From: an uncultured Clostridia bacterium
Lineage (GTDB): Bacteria > Bacillota > Clostridia > Oscillospirales > CAG-272
Assembly (NCBI GenBank): GCA_947367285.1
Contig: CANBDB010000100.1
Span: forward strand, 1-5,770
Reading direction: 5' to 3'
DNA length: 5,770 nt
Part shown: positions 1 to 4,720 of the stretch, piece by piece
Layout of the letters: every line of letters starts with the position of its first letter
How positions within the stretch are numbered: position 1 is the stretch's first letter
Position numbers and translations under genes: made by a program
The notes under the pieces: generated by a model
Told to the model about the DNA's origin: nothing
Database searches by the model: none
Seen by the model: only the letters and a program-made list of their open reading frames with translations

Positions 1-22
1 TTTTCAAGGCTTTCGGAGGATT

Positions 23-70
23 TTATTAAAACCCTGTGAGGGTTAATAACCACTTATAAAAATGTGGTTT
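23..70 (-). terminator. Tandem weak hairpins after the methyltransferase gene
   Basis: Two adjacent hairpins lie just past the stop codon of the minus-strand methyltransferase. One pairs AACCAC (48-53) with GTGGTT (64-69). The other pairs AACCCT (30-35) with AGGGTT (39-44) around a 3-base loop and can extend through flanking TTATTAA/TTAATAA with a bulge. On the minus strand the second ends in a short TTTT run. The stems are short and the U-tracts poor, so termination is plausible rather than certain. No gene is visible in bases 1-87. Confidence 0.45.
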
Positions 71-87
71 TCAAATTGGAATTTGTT

Positions 88-681
88 TTATTGTTTTCTG
101 CTTACAATAATGTATGCGTTATCGGTTTCAATTACATTTACAACCGACATTGCGGTTTCTTCGATAATCAATGTTATATTATCGAGAGTATCGGGATACA
201 CCTTGATTTTGCGAGTTTCCATATCAATATATTCACTTTGGTTTTTATCAATGGATAAGCAAAAGATGCCGTTATCATTTAACAATTTATCAACCTTGTT
301 GATGACAGCTTCCTTGTTTTCGAAGTGCATCATTGTGAGGGACGAATATATAACATCGAATGTTTCATCAAATTCGTGACCATTAAAATCGCCACATATG
401 AAGGAAATATTGCTGTATTCATTTAGATTATCTTTTGCTCGCTCAATAGTTTTGGGAGAAATATCAATGCCTGTCATCTTTAAGCAGCACGGAGCAACCT
501 TAACAGCGATTCTTCCTGTGCCAATACCGATTTCCAAAACTAACTTATCTTTGGAAAGCTCCAACGCTTCCAAAAACGGTTCGCCATCCCATTTGCTCAT
601 ATATTCTTGTAAAACGGGGGGATCGCGGAAGGGATCGTTTTGTTCTTCTATCAACAGATCATAATGATCGATTACATCCAT
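88..681 (-). CDS. Class I SAM-dependent methyltransferase (197 aa)
   Basis: The product is a small cytosolic methyltransferase of the UbiE/Methyltransf_11/25 type, which transfers a methyl group from S-adenosylmethionine to an unknown acceptor. Motif I is VLEIGIGTGR at about residues 48-57 (glycine-rich SAM loop). The acidic residue after strand 2 is in GIDIS (D73), motif II is CGDF (D98), and a post-motif FDVIYSSLTMMHF lies at about 108-120. The C-terminal quarter is less conserved and could hold acceptor specificity. I chose the ATG at 681 because GGAGG (690-694) lies 8 bases upstream and a strong promoter lies at 722-750. The frame stays open another 73 codons upstream, but that part runs through the promoter and a hairpin array and is very unlikely to be translated. 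It appears to be a single-gene unit. The fold is clear; the substrate cannot be named. Confidence 0.9.
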   Translation of the reverse strand: MDVIDHYDLLIEEQNDPFRDPPVLQEYMSKWDGEPFLEALELSKDKLVLEIGIGTGRIAVKVAPCCLKMTGIDISPKTIERAKDNLNEYSNISFICGDFNGHEFDETFDVIYSSLTMMHFENKEAVINKVDKLLNDNGIFCLSIDKNQSEYIDMETRKIKVYPDTLDNITLIIEETAMSVVNVIETDNAYIIVSRKQ

Positions 682-721
682 AGTAACTGCCTCCGTCAAA
701 TTCTTATTTATCGATGAGTTT

Positions 722-750
722 ATTATATCATAAAAGCGATAGTGTTTCAA
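722..750 (-). promoter_or_regulatory. Sigma-A promoter of the methyltransferase gene
   Basis: Read on the minus strand there is a -35 box TTGAAA (745-750), a 17-base spacer, and a perfect -10 box TATAAT (722-727) preceded by TGA, giving an extended -10. Transcription would start near 715, leaving a leader of about 35 bases. The -35 box directly abuts the hairpin array that begins at 751. Confidence 0.8.
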
Positions 751-928
751 GTGAAATATTCGGCGCACGCCGAATGTGAAATAATTCACTTCGCGAATTG
801 TGAAATATTGCTTCCTTCGTCGCAATGTGAAATGAAATAAATCCCCTAACGCGCCGCAGCGCATTTCACACGCGGAGCGTATTTCACGCACGCAGTGCAT
901 TTCACAAATCCCGCAAGGGATTTATTTC
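751..928. repeat. Compound palindrome array built on GTGAAAT/ATTTCAC
   Basis: Four copies of GTGAAAT (starts 751, 776, 800, 827; spacing 25, 24, 27) are followed by three inverted copies ATTTCAC (starts 863, 881, 899; spacing exactly 18). Nearly every interval holds a small hairpin: ATTCGGC/GCCGAAT (758-775), AATTC/GAATT (783-799), ATTGC/GCAAT (807-826), GCGC/GCGC (851-862), ACGC/GCGT (870-880), GCAC/GTGC (888-898). A perfect 12-bp inverted repeat, GAAATAAATCCC (834-845) and GGGATTTATTTC (917-928), encloses the second half. The right arm can instead fold with AAATCCC (906-912) around a GCAA loop. It lies between the tRNA-Gln terminator and the methyltransferase promoter. It resembles a dispersed REP/MITE-like intergenic element; no ORF with a start site or transposase is present in it. 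Its mobility and genomic copy number are not visible here. Confidence 0.8.
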
Positions 929-932
929 GTTG

Positions 933-975
933 AAAAAAGCACACATTGTCTTGGTAGACAAATGTGTGCTTTTTT
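933..975 (-). terminator. Rho-independent terminator of tRNA-Gln
   Basis: GCACACATTGTCT pairs with AGACAAATGTGTGC across a TGGT loop with one bulged A. The stem is flanked by A-run on the left and T-run on the right, so it can act in both directions. It begins right after the 3' end of the minus-strand tRNA-Gln, whose transcript would end in a U-tract of about six. Confidence 0.85.
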
Positions 976-976
976 C

Positions 977-1052
977 TGGCTGGGATAGATGGATTCGAAC
1001 CATCGAGATGCCAGAGTCAAAGTCTGGTGCCTTACCGCTTGGCTATATCCCA
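977..1052 (-). tRNA. tRNA-Gln (anticodon UUG)
   Basis: The reverse complement folds as a 76-base cloverleaf with CCA encoded. The acceptor stem TGGGATA/TATCCCA is followed by discriminator G and CCA. The anticodon arm is CCAGA-CTTTGAC-TCTGG, giving anticodon TTG, which reads CAA/CAG glutamine codons. The T arm contains GGTTCGAATCC. The acceptor begins with a U1-A72 pair, as is typical for tRNA-Gln. It is a lone tRNA gene with its own promoter and terminator. Confidence 0.95.
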
Positions 1053-1069
1053 ATATTTACAACACGAGA

Positions 1070-1098
1070 ATTATATCACAAAAAAGTGCAGGTGTCAA
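1070..1098 (-). promoter_or_regulatory. Consensus sigma-A promoter of tRNA-Gln
   Basis: On the minus strand this is a perfect -35 TTGACA (1093-1098), a 17-base spacer and a perfect -10 TATAAT (1070-1075), with TG one base upstream of the -10. Transcription would start about 10 bases before the mature tRNA 5' end. A full-consensus promoter fits a stable RNA gene. Confidence 0.9.
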
Positions 1099-1128
1099 TA
1101 GATTTTTGAATAACGCGGAAATCTTTTT

Positions 1129-1156
1129 TTGAAAAAATGTAGAATGCTTTTATAAT
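1129..1156 (+). promoter_or_regulatory. Distal sigma-A promoter of the signal peptidase gene
   Basis: TTGAAA (1129-1134), a 16-base spacer and TATAAT (1151-1156) form a plausible sigma-A promoter about 110 bases before the signal peptidase start. A second, better-spaced promoter follows at 1184-1212, so the gene may have tandem starts. Confidence 0.5.
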
Positions 1157-1183
1157 GGCGCAATTTGTTTCTCCTTTTCATTA

Positions 1184-1212
1184 TTGACAAAATGTATAAC
1201 ATTTGTTACAAT
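1184..1212 (+). promoter_or_regulatory. Proximal sigma-A promoter of the signal peptidase gene
   Basis: TTGACA (1184-1189), a 17-base spacer and TACAAT (1207-1212) give a near-consensus promoter, with a start site expected near 1218-1220 and a leader of about 45 bases. The spacer contains an imperfect inverted repeat, TGTATAAC and GTTACA (1193-1210), which could be an operator, but the match is short. Confidence 0.8.
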
Positions 1213-1264
1213 AAATCGAATTAAAAGCGTATACTCGCTAAAATATTGAAGAAGGAGTACCGTT

Positions 1265-1855
1265 GTGCCCAAATATTTAAGACATGTTTGGAATGTCATT
1301 TCTAATATACTTTTGGTTCTTGTGGTTATTGCCGCAATACTACTTGTAGGTGTTCAACTCTTTGGAATTAAGCCCTACACTGTGCTTTCGGGTTCTATGG
1401 AGCCCACATATCACGTTGGATCTATAATCTATGTTAAAAAGGTAGATCCCCTCACACTCAAGGTGGGAGATCCCGTCACCTTTATGATTAATGGAAGAAC
1501 GGTAGTTACACACCGAATAATTGAGGTGATACCGGATGGTGAGGATCCCACAGTGGTTCGTTTTCGCACACAGGGCGACAATAACGACACTCCGGATGGC
1601 GATCCCCTCCATTCTAAAAATGTGATTGGTAAACCGATATTTACCGTTCCACTTCTCGGATACGTTGCAAATTATATCCAAAATCCTCCCGGAAAATACG
1701 TTGCCATAATAATCTGCTCCGTTTTGATATTGCTCGTTATGTTTGGCGGCGGCTCTGACGAAGAGAAGAAGGATGATGCAAAAGCGGACTCGGAAAAGAA
1801 AGACGAGCCTCAAAATGATGAGGATGCGGAAAACGGTTCAATGAATCTAAATTAA
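1265..1855 (+). CDS. sipW: SipW/archaeal-type signal peptidase I (196 aa)
   Basis: This is a membrane signal peptidase that cleaves signal peptides from exported proteins at the outer face of the membrane. The first membrane segment is about residues 12-35. It is followed by the catalytic box SGSMEP with nucleophile S44. The general-base position is THR with H83 rather than the lysine of ordinary bacterial SPase I, so this is the Ser-His (ER/archaeal, SipW-like) type. A TQGDNN box (102-107) supplies the conserved acidic residue D105. A second membrane segment lies at about 145-161, followed by a strongly charged Glu/Asp/Lys tail (164-190) facing the cytosol. The start is GTG at 1265, set by GAAGGAG (1251-1257) 7 bases upstream. 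Known SipW enzymes process TasA/camelysin-type secreted proteins, often encoded next door; here the gene stands alone between its own promoters and terminator. Family assignment is secure; the sipW symbol is by type, not by proven orthology. Confidence 0.9.
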   Translation: MPKYLRHVWNVISNILLVLVVIAAILLVGVQLFGIKPYTVLSGSMEPTYHVGSIIYVKKVDPLTLKVGDPVTFMINGRTVVTHRIIEVIPDGEDPTVVRFRTQGDNNDTPDGDPLHSKNVIGKPIFTVPLLGYVANYIQNPPGKYVAIIICSVLILLVMFGGGSDEEKKDDAKADSEKKDEPQNDEDAENGSMNLN

Positions 1856-1861
1856 TACACA

Positions 1862-1900
1862 TGAGCATATATCTCAAAATGGGGTATATGCTCAATTTTT
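1862..1900 (+). terminator. Rho-independent terminator of the signal peptidase gene
   Basis: TGAGCATATA (1862-1871) pairs with TATATGCTCA (1885-1894). The stem extends by four more pairs, mostly G-U (TCTC with GGGG), around an AAAAT loop. A T-run follows at 1896-1900. It starts 7 bases after the stop codon. Confidence 0.8.
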
Positions 1901-1910
1901 ATGTGCAAAT

Positions 1911-2020
1911 GTAAAATATTACCAAAAAATACCAATAAAGTTTGGTTAATATTTGTTTTTCTTTTATATTGCATTGATTGGTAAAATATGGTAGAATATT
2001 ACTGTCAAAAAATACCAATT
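1911..2020. repeat. Direct and inverted repeats in the spo0A control region
   Basis: A block of about 26-29 bases occurs twice, 80 bases apart: at 1911-1936 and at 1991-2019. Both copies have GTA(A/G)AATATTAC, then AAAAAATACCAAT; the second copy carries TGTC where the first has a single C. The sequence ATTGGTA (1977-1983) is the inverse complement of TACCAAT at 2013-2019, and TTTGGTT (1941-1947) is a further partial inverse. The downstream copy covers the -10 box and transcription start, so these repeats are candidates for a regulator binding region. Confidence 0.6.
1969..1997 (+). promoter_or_regulatory. Likely sigma-A promoter of spo0A
   Basis: TTGCAT (1969-1974), a 17-base spacer and TAGAAT (1992-1997) lie upstream of spo0A. 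The start site would be near 2004. At that point TGTCAAA (2003-2009) matches the Spo0A box TGTCGAA at six of seven bases, so autoregulation is possible. I found no good sigma-H type AGGA...GAAT pair here. Confidence 0.6.
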
Positions 2021-2035
2021 AAAAGGAGAAAAGAA

Positions 2036-2806
2036 ATGAATAGCACAAAAATTTTAATAGCTGATGAAAGTACTTCGTCAAGGAGTGAGCTTCGCGACGA
2101 GCTCAAGGAGCAGGGGTTTGCAAATATTTACGAGGCGTCTAACGGGGAAGAAGCACTCGCAATGATAATGAATGTTTTGCCCGAGGTGGTTATAGTTGAT
2201 ATTTTACTCTCAAAGCTTGACGGCATTGGTGTAATCAGACAAGCAAGGCGAGCTCTCGGAGAAGATGCACCCATATTCATTGCTACGTCCATTGTGGGCA
2301 ATCACAATATGCTGCTTGAAGCTAACAATGCAGGCGCATCAATGTGTATGATCAAGCCTATAAATTCCGAAAGCTTGGCTCATTATCTTGAAAATTTGCT
2401 TCCTAATTCATATCAGGCTGTGCAAAGCTTTTCAAACGATTTGGGCGCGTGCGACTTAGAAACTCAGGTAACGAAGATTATACATCAAATTGGTGTCCCT
2501 GCACATATTAAGGGTTACCAATATTTAAGAACTGCTATTGTATTAACAGTGAATGACAGTGAGATAATTAACTCGGTTACAAAGATACTTTATCCTACCG
2601 TAGCCAAGAAATATCAAACCACAACCAGCCGTGTGGAAAGAGCAATTCGTCATGCTATTGAGGTCGCGTGGGATAGGGGAGACGTTGAGGTGCTTAATTC
2701 ATATTTCGGATATACGATTCAAAGCAACCGCGGAAAGCCCACGAACTCGGAATTTATTGCCATGATAGCGGATAATTTGAGATTAAAGTATAAGATGTTT
2801 GCATAA
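2036..2806 (+). CDS. spo0A: Spo0A-type sporulation response regulator (256 aa)
   Basis: The product is a cytosolic response regulator and transcription factor. In spore formers Spo0A, once phosphorylated, binds 0A boxes and commits the cell to sporulation. The receiver domain covers about residues 1-120. It has the acidic pair D10/E11, phospho-acceptor D55 (VVIVD), switch residue T84 (FIATS) and K107 in the IKP motif. A linker to about residue 142 leads into the Spo0A C-terminal helical DNA-binding domain. Hallmarks there are TTTSRVERAIRHAIEVAWDR followed by a stretch with NRGKPTNSEFIAMIAD near the end. The ATG at 2036 has AAGGAG (2023-2028) 7 bases upstream; an in-frame ATG at 1988 overlaps the promoter and lacks a binding site. 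The length is close to that of Bacillus Spo0A (about 267 aa). The gene is not beside spoIVB, its usual neighbour, so it could be a second Spo0A paralogue; the window cannot decide. Confidence 0.93.
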   Translation: MNSTKILIADESTSSRSELRDELKEQGFANIYEASNGEEALAMIMNVLPEVVIVDILLSKLDGIGVIRQARRALGEDAPIFIATSIVGNHNMLLEANNAGASMCMIKPINSESLAHYLENLLPNSYQAVQSFSNDLGACDLETQVTKIIHQIGVPAHIKGYQYLRTAIVLTVNDSEIINSVTKILYPTVAKKYQTTTSRVERAIRHAIEVAWDRGDVEVLNSYFGYTIQSNRGKPTNSEFIAMIADNLRLKYKMFA

Positions 2807-2810
2807 AATC

Positions 2811-2844
2811 AAAAAAGACAGTTGCAAGAGCAACTGTCTTTTTA
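2811..2844. terminator. Bidirectional terminator between spo0A and tRNA-Leu
   Basis: GACAGTTGC and GCAACTGTC pair perfectly around an AAGA loop, and the A-run on the left pairs with the T-run on the right. The hairpin sits 4 bases after the spo0A stop and directly against the 3' end of the minus-strand tRNA-Leu, so it can serve both converging transcripts. Confidence 0.9.
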
Positions 2845-2931
2845 TGGTGCCGGTGATCGGGGTCGAACCGATACGGTATCGCTACCACTGGATTTTGAGT
2901 CCAGCACGTCTGCCAATTCCATCACACCGGC
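2845..2931 (-). tRNA. tRNA-Leu (anticodon CAA)
   Basis: The reverse complement is an 87-base class II tRNA with CCA encoded. The acceptor stem is GCCGGTG/CACCGGC with discriminator A. The anticodon arm CTGGA-CTCAAAA-TCCAG gives anticodon CAA, reading UUG leucine codons. A long variable arm (TGGTAGCGATACCGT) and a GGTTCGACCCC T arm complete the fold. It has its own promoter and shares its terminator with spo0A. Confidence 0.95.
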
Positions 2932-2945
2932 GTTCAACAATCTGT

Positions 2946-2974
2946 ATTGTATCATAAGTAAAGTAAAAAATCAA
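2946..2974 (-). promoter_or_regulatory. Sigma-A promoter of tRNA-Leu
   Basis: On the minus strand there is -35 TTGATT (2969-2974), a 17-base spacer and -10 TACAAT (2946-2951) preceded by TGA. The start would fall a few bases upstream of the mature tRNA 5' end at 2931. Confidence 0.85.
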
Positions 2975-3015
2975 TACCTTTTTGCTATATTTTTTATTTT
3001 TTTCTTAAGATTTGG

Positions 3016-3044
3016 TTGACATATCCTCCAAAAAGGGTTAAAAT
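3016..3044 (+). promoter_or_regulatory. Sigma-A promoter of mgtE
   Basis: A perfect -35 TTGACA (3016-3021), a 17-base spacer and -10 TAAAAT (3039-3044). The start site should be near 3050, leaving a leader of only about 39 bases before the mgtE ATG. That is too short for an M-box magnesium riboswitch. Confidence 0.85.
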
Positions 3045-3088
3045 AAATTGTTACAATGCGATAATATGTTGTAAAGGAGGAAAATCAA

Positions 3089-4456
3089 ATGGAAAACAGA
3101 GAAGAAATTTTTGAAAAACTGAATTCCTTACTTCTTGACAAAAAATATGCGGAGTTTATGAGAGCTATTGATGAGCTTAACGATATTGACGCCGCAGAAT
3201 ATCTTATGTCGTTACCTGACGAGCTTATGCTCAGTGCCTTCCGTATGCTTAAAAAGGATGCCGCTGCGGACATATTCTCATTTATGGAATTTGAAATGCA
3301 GGAATCCATTATCGGCAGGATGAGTGATACTGAAATTGCTATGATCATTGAGGATCTTTTCGTCGACGACGCGGTTGACATTCTTGAAGAGCTTCCTGCG
3401 ATTATGGTAAAGCGTATTCTCAAGCTCTCCCGCCCCGAAACGAGAAATCTTATTAATAAATTCTTGTCCTATCCCGACGGCAGTGCGGGAAGTGTTATGA
3501 CGGCGGAATACATTGACCTTCACAAGGAAATGACGGTTTCTCAGGCGATAGAGAGCATTCGTAAAAAGGGTGTGGATAAGGAAACTATCTACGTTGCTTA
3601 CGTTACAAATGAATCACGTGTTCTTGAGGGTATTGTTTCTTTGAAGGACTTGATTTTTGCATCTCCCGACTCGCTTATTAATGATATAATGGAGACGGAT
3701 ATTCTTTGCGCCAACACTCTTGATTTGCAGGAAGACGTAGTTGCCATGATCCAAAAGTATGATATGCTCGCCTTGCCCATTGTTGATAAGGAAAATCGCC
3801 TTGTTGGTATCGTAACCGTAGACGACGCGATCGACGTTATTGAAGAAGAGGCAACCGAGGATATTGAAAAAATGGCCGCTATCGTACCGGGCGACAAGCC
3901 TTATATGCGTTCAGGCGTTTTCGAAATTTGGAAAACGAGAATTCCGTGGCTCTTGCTCCTCATGCTTTCGGCAACATTTACAGGTCAAATAATTGCAGGC
4001 TTTGAAGAAAAGCTCGCTGCAATTCCCGTGCTTATTGCATTCATTCCCATGCTCATGGGTACCGGTGGTAACTCGGGTGGTCAATCCTCAGTTACAATCA
4101 TCCGTGGTCTTGCGATCGGTGAGATAGAGAACAGCGATATTTGGCGCATAATTTGGAAGGAAACTCGTGTTGCTCTTTTGTGTGGCGTAGTGCTTTCGGT
4201 ATGCAATTTTGCTAAGATTATACTTATTGATAATATGTTGTTCGGAAACGGTGTTTCGATTGAGGCAAACATTGTGGTATGTCTTACTCTACTTGCAACC
4301 GTTCTTGTGGCAAAAATAGTTGGATGTGCGCTTCCTGTAGCGGCGAAAAAGCTCGGTCTTGACCCGGCGGTTATGGCGAGTCCCTTTATCACTACCATTG
4401 TAGATGCGGTATCCTTGCTTATCTACTTTGCTATAGCAAGCTTAGTGTTATTGTAA
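3089..4456 (+). CDS. mgtE: MgtE magnesium transporter (455 aa)
   Basis: MgtE is a homodimeric inner-membrane Mg2+ channel whose cytosolic half senses Mg2+ and closes the pore when Mg2+ is plentiful. All family parts are present: an acidic helical N domain (about 1-125), two CBS domains (about 130-190 and 195-255, the second ending near LVGIVTVDDAIDVI), a linking plug helix (about 256-275), and a five-helix pore domain (about 285-455). The pore signature GTGGNSGGQSSVTIIRGLA is at 324-342, and a conserved DPAVMASPFITTIVDA is at 425-440, where D439 corresponds to the pore aspartate of Thermus MgtE. The length is normal for the family and no break is seen. The ATG has AAAGGAGG (3073-3080) 8 bases upstream. 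It is a single-gene unit with its own promoter and terminator. Cobalt may also be carried by some members. Confidence 0.96.
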   Translation: MENREEIFEKLNSLLLDKKYAEFMRAIDELNDIDAAEYLMSLPDELMLSAFRMLKKDAAADIFSFMEFEMQESIIGRMSDTEIAMIIEDLFVDDAVDILEELPAIMVKRILKLSRPETRNLINKFLSYPDGSAGSVMTAEYIDLHKEMTVSQAIESIRKKGVDKETIYVAYVTNESRVLEGIVSLKDLIFASPDSLINDIMETDILCANTLDLQEDVVAMIQKYDMLALPIVDKENRLVGIVTVDDAIDVIEEEATEDIEKMAAIVPGDKPYMRSGVFEIWKTRIPWLLLLMLSATFTGQIIAGFEEKLAAIPVLIAFIPMLMGTGGNSGGQSSVTIIRGLAIGEIENSDIWRIIWKETRVALLCGVVLSVCNFAKIILIDNMLFGNGVSIEANIVVCLTLLATVLVAKIVGCALPVAAKKLGLDPAVMASPFITTIVDAVSLLIYFAIASLVLL

Positions 4457-4468
4457 ATTAATAAAAAC

Positions 4469-4503
4469 AAGCTCCTTGTTTTCAAAAAACAGGGAGCTTT
4501 TTT
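4469..4503 (+). terminator. Rho-independent terminator of mgtE
   Basis: AAGCTCCTTGTTTT (4469-4482) pairs with AAAACAGGGAGCTT (4486-4499) through 14 pairs including one T-G, with a 3-base loop. A run of six T ends at 4503. Confidence 0.9.
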
Positions 4504-4577
4504 GTATATATCATATAATATAGAGAAAATGGAAGAGTATTTTTTTTAAAAAAGTGTTGACTTTATTTTCCAAGTGT

Positions 4578-4612
4578 GTTATCCCTTATACTGTATAAGT
4601 ATAAGGGATAAC
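4578..4612. repeat. Perfect 14-bp inverted repeat, candidate operator
   Basis: GTTATCCCTTATAC (4578-4591) and GTATAAGGGATAAC (4599-4612) are exact inverse complements separated by the 7 bases TGTATAA. No T-run follows on either strand, so it is not a usual terminator. It lies 109 bases before the start of the broken gene at 4721, downstream of a TTGACT (4557-4562) that has no well-spaced -10 box. A dyad-binding regulator site or a mobile-element remnant are both possible. The rest of the 4504-4720 gap is AT-rich and shows no gene. Confidence 0.65.
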
Positions 4613-4629
4613 TATGCCATTTTTACGAT

Positions 4630-4657
4630 TTTAAAACTTAGCTACTTATTATATTAT
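4630..4657 (+). promoter_or_regulatory. Weak candidate promoter for the 4721 gene
   Basis: TTAAAA (4630-4635), a 16-base spacer and TATTAT (4652-4657) give a modest sigma-A match inside a very AT-rich stretch. Other alignments of the -10 within 4647-4660 are nearly as good, so the exact position is unsure. Confidence 0.3.
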
Positions 4658-4720
4658 ATATCATACGAGGAACAACTTTTGCGTGGTATCTAGCTGAATT
4701 TTGAGAAAGGGGGAAGCTCG

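Noticed and set aside
12..20. CGGAGGA resembling a ribosome binding site
   Set aside because: No start codon lies at usable distance downstream.
62..379. Plus-strand open frames opposite the methyltransferase
   Set aside because: They are antisense to a gene with clear SAM-binding motifs, have no ribosome binding site, and show hydrophobic low-complexity composition.
682..900. In-frame 73-codon N-terminal extension of the methyltransferase reaching into the hairpin array
   Set aside because: A strong promoter (722-750) and a well-spaced GGAGG before the ATG at 681 place the true start inside; the extension lacks the features of a methyltransferase N-terminus and simply translates the palindromes.
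751..928. CRISPR array
   Set aside because: The repeated word is only 7 bases, flips orientation midway, and the intervals are palindromes rather than unique spacers of constant length.
1340..1813. 157-codon minus-strand frame inside the signal peptidase gene
   Set aside because: It is antisense to a well-recognised peptidase and resembles no family.
1988..2035. Upstream ATG extending Spo0A by 16 residues
   Set aside because: It lies over the -10 box, upstream of the predicted transcript start, and has no ribosome binding site; the ATG at 2036 has a strong one.
2822..3019. Small plus-strand ORF across tRNA-Leu
   Set aside because: It is the antisense of the tRNA and its promoter.
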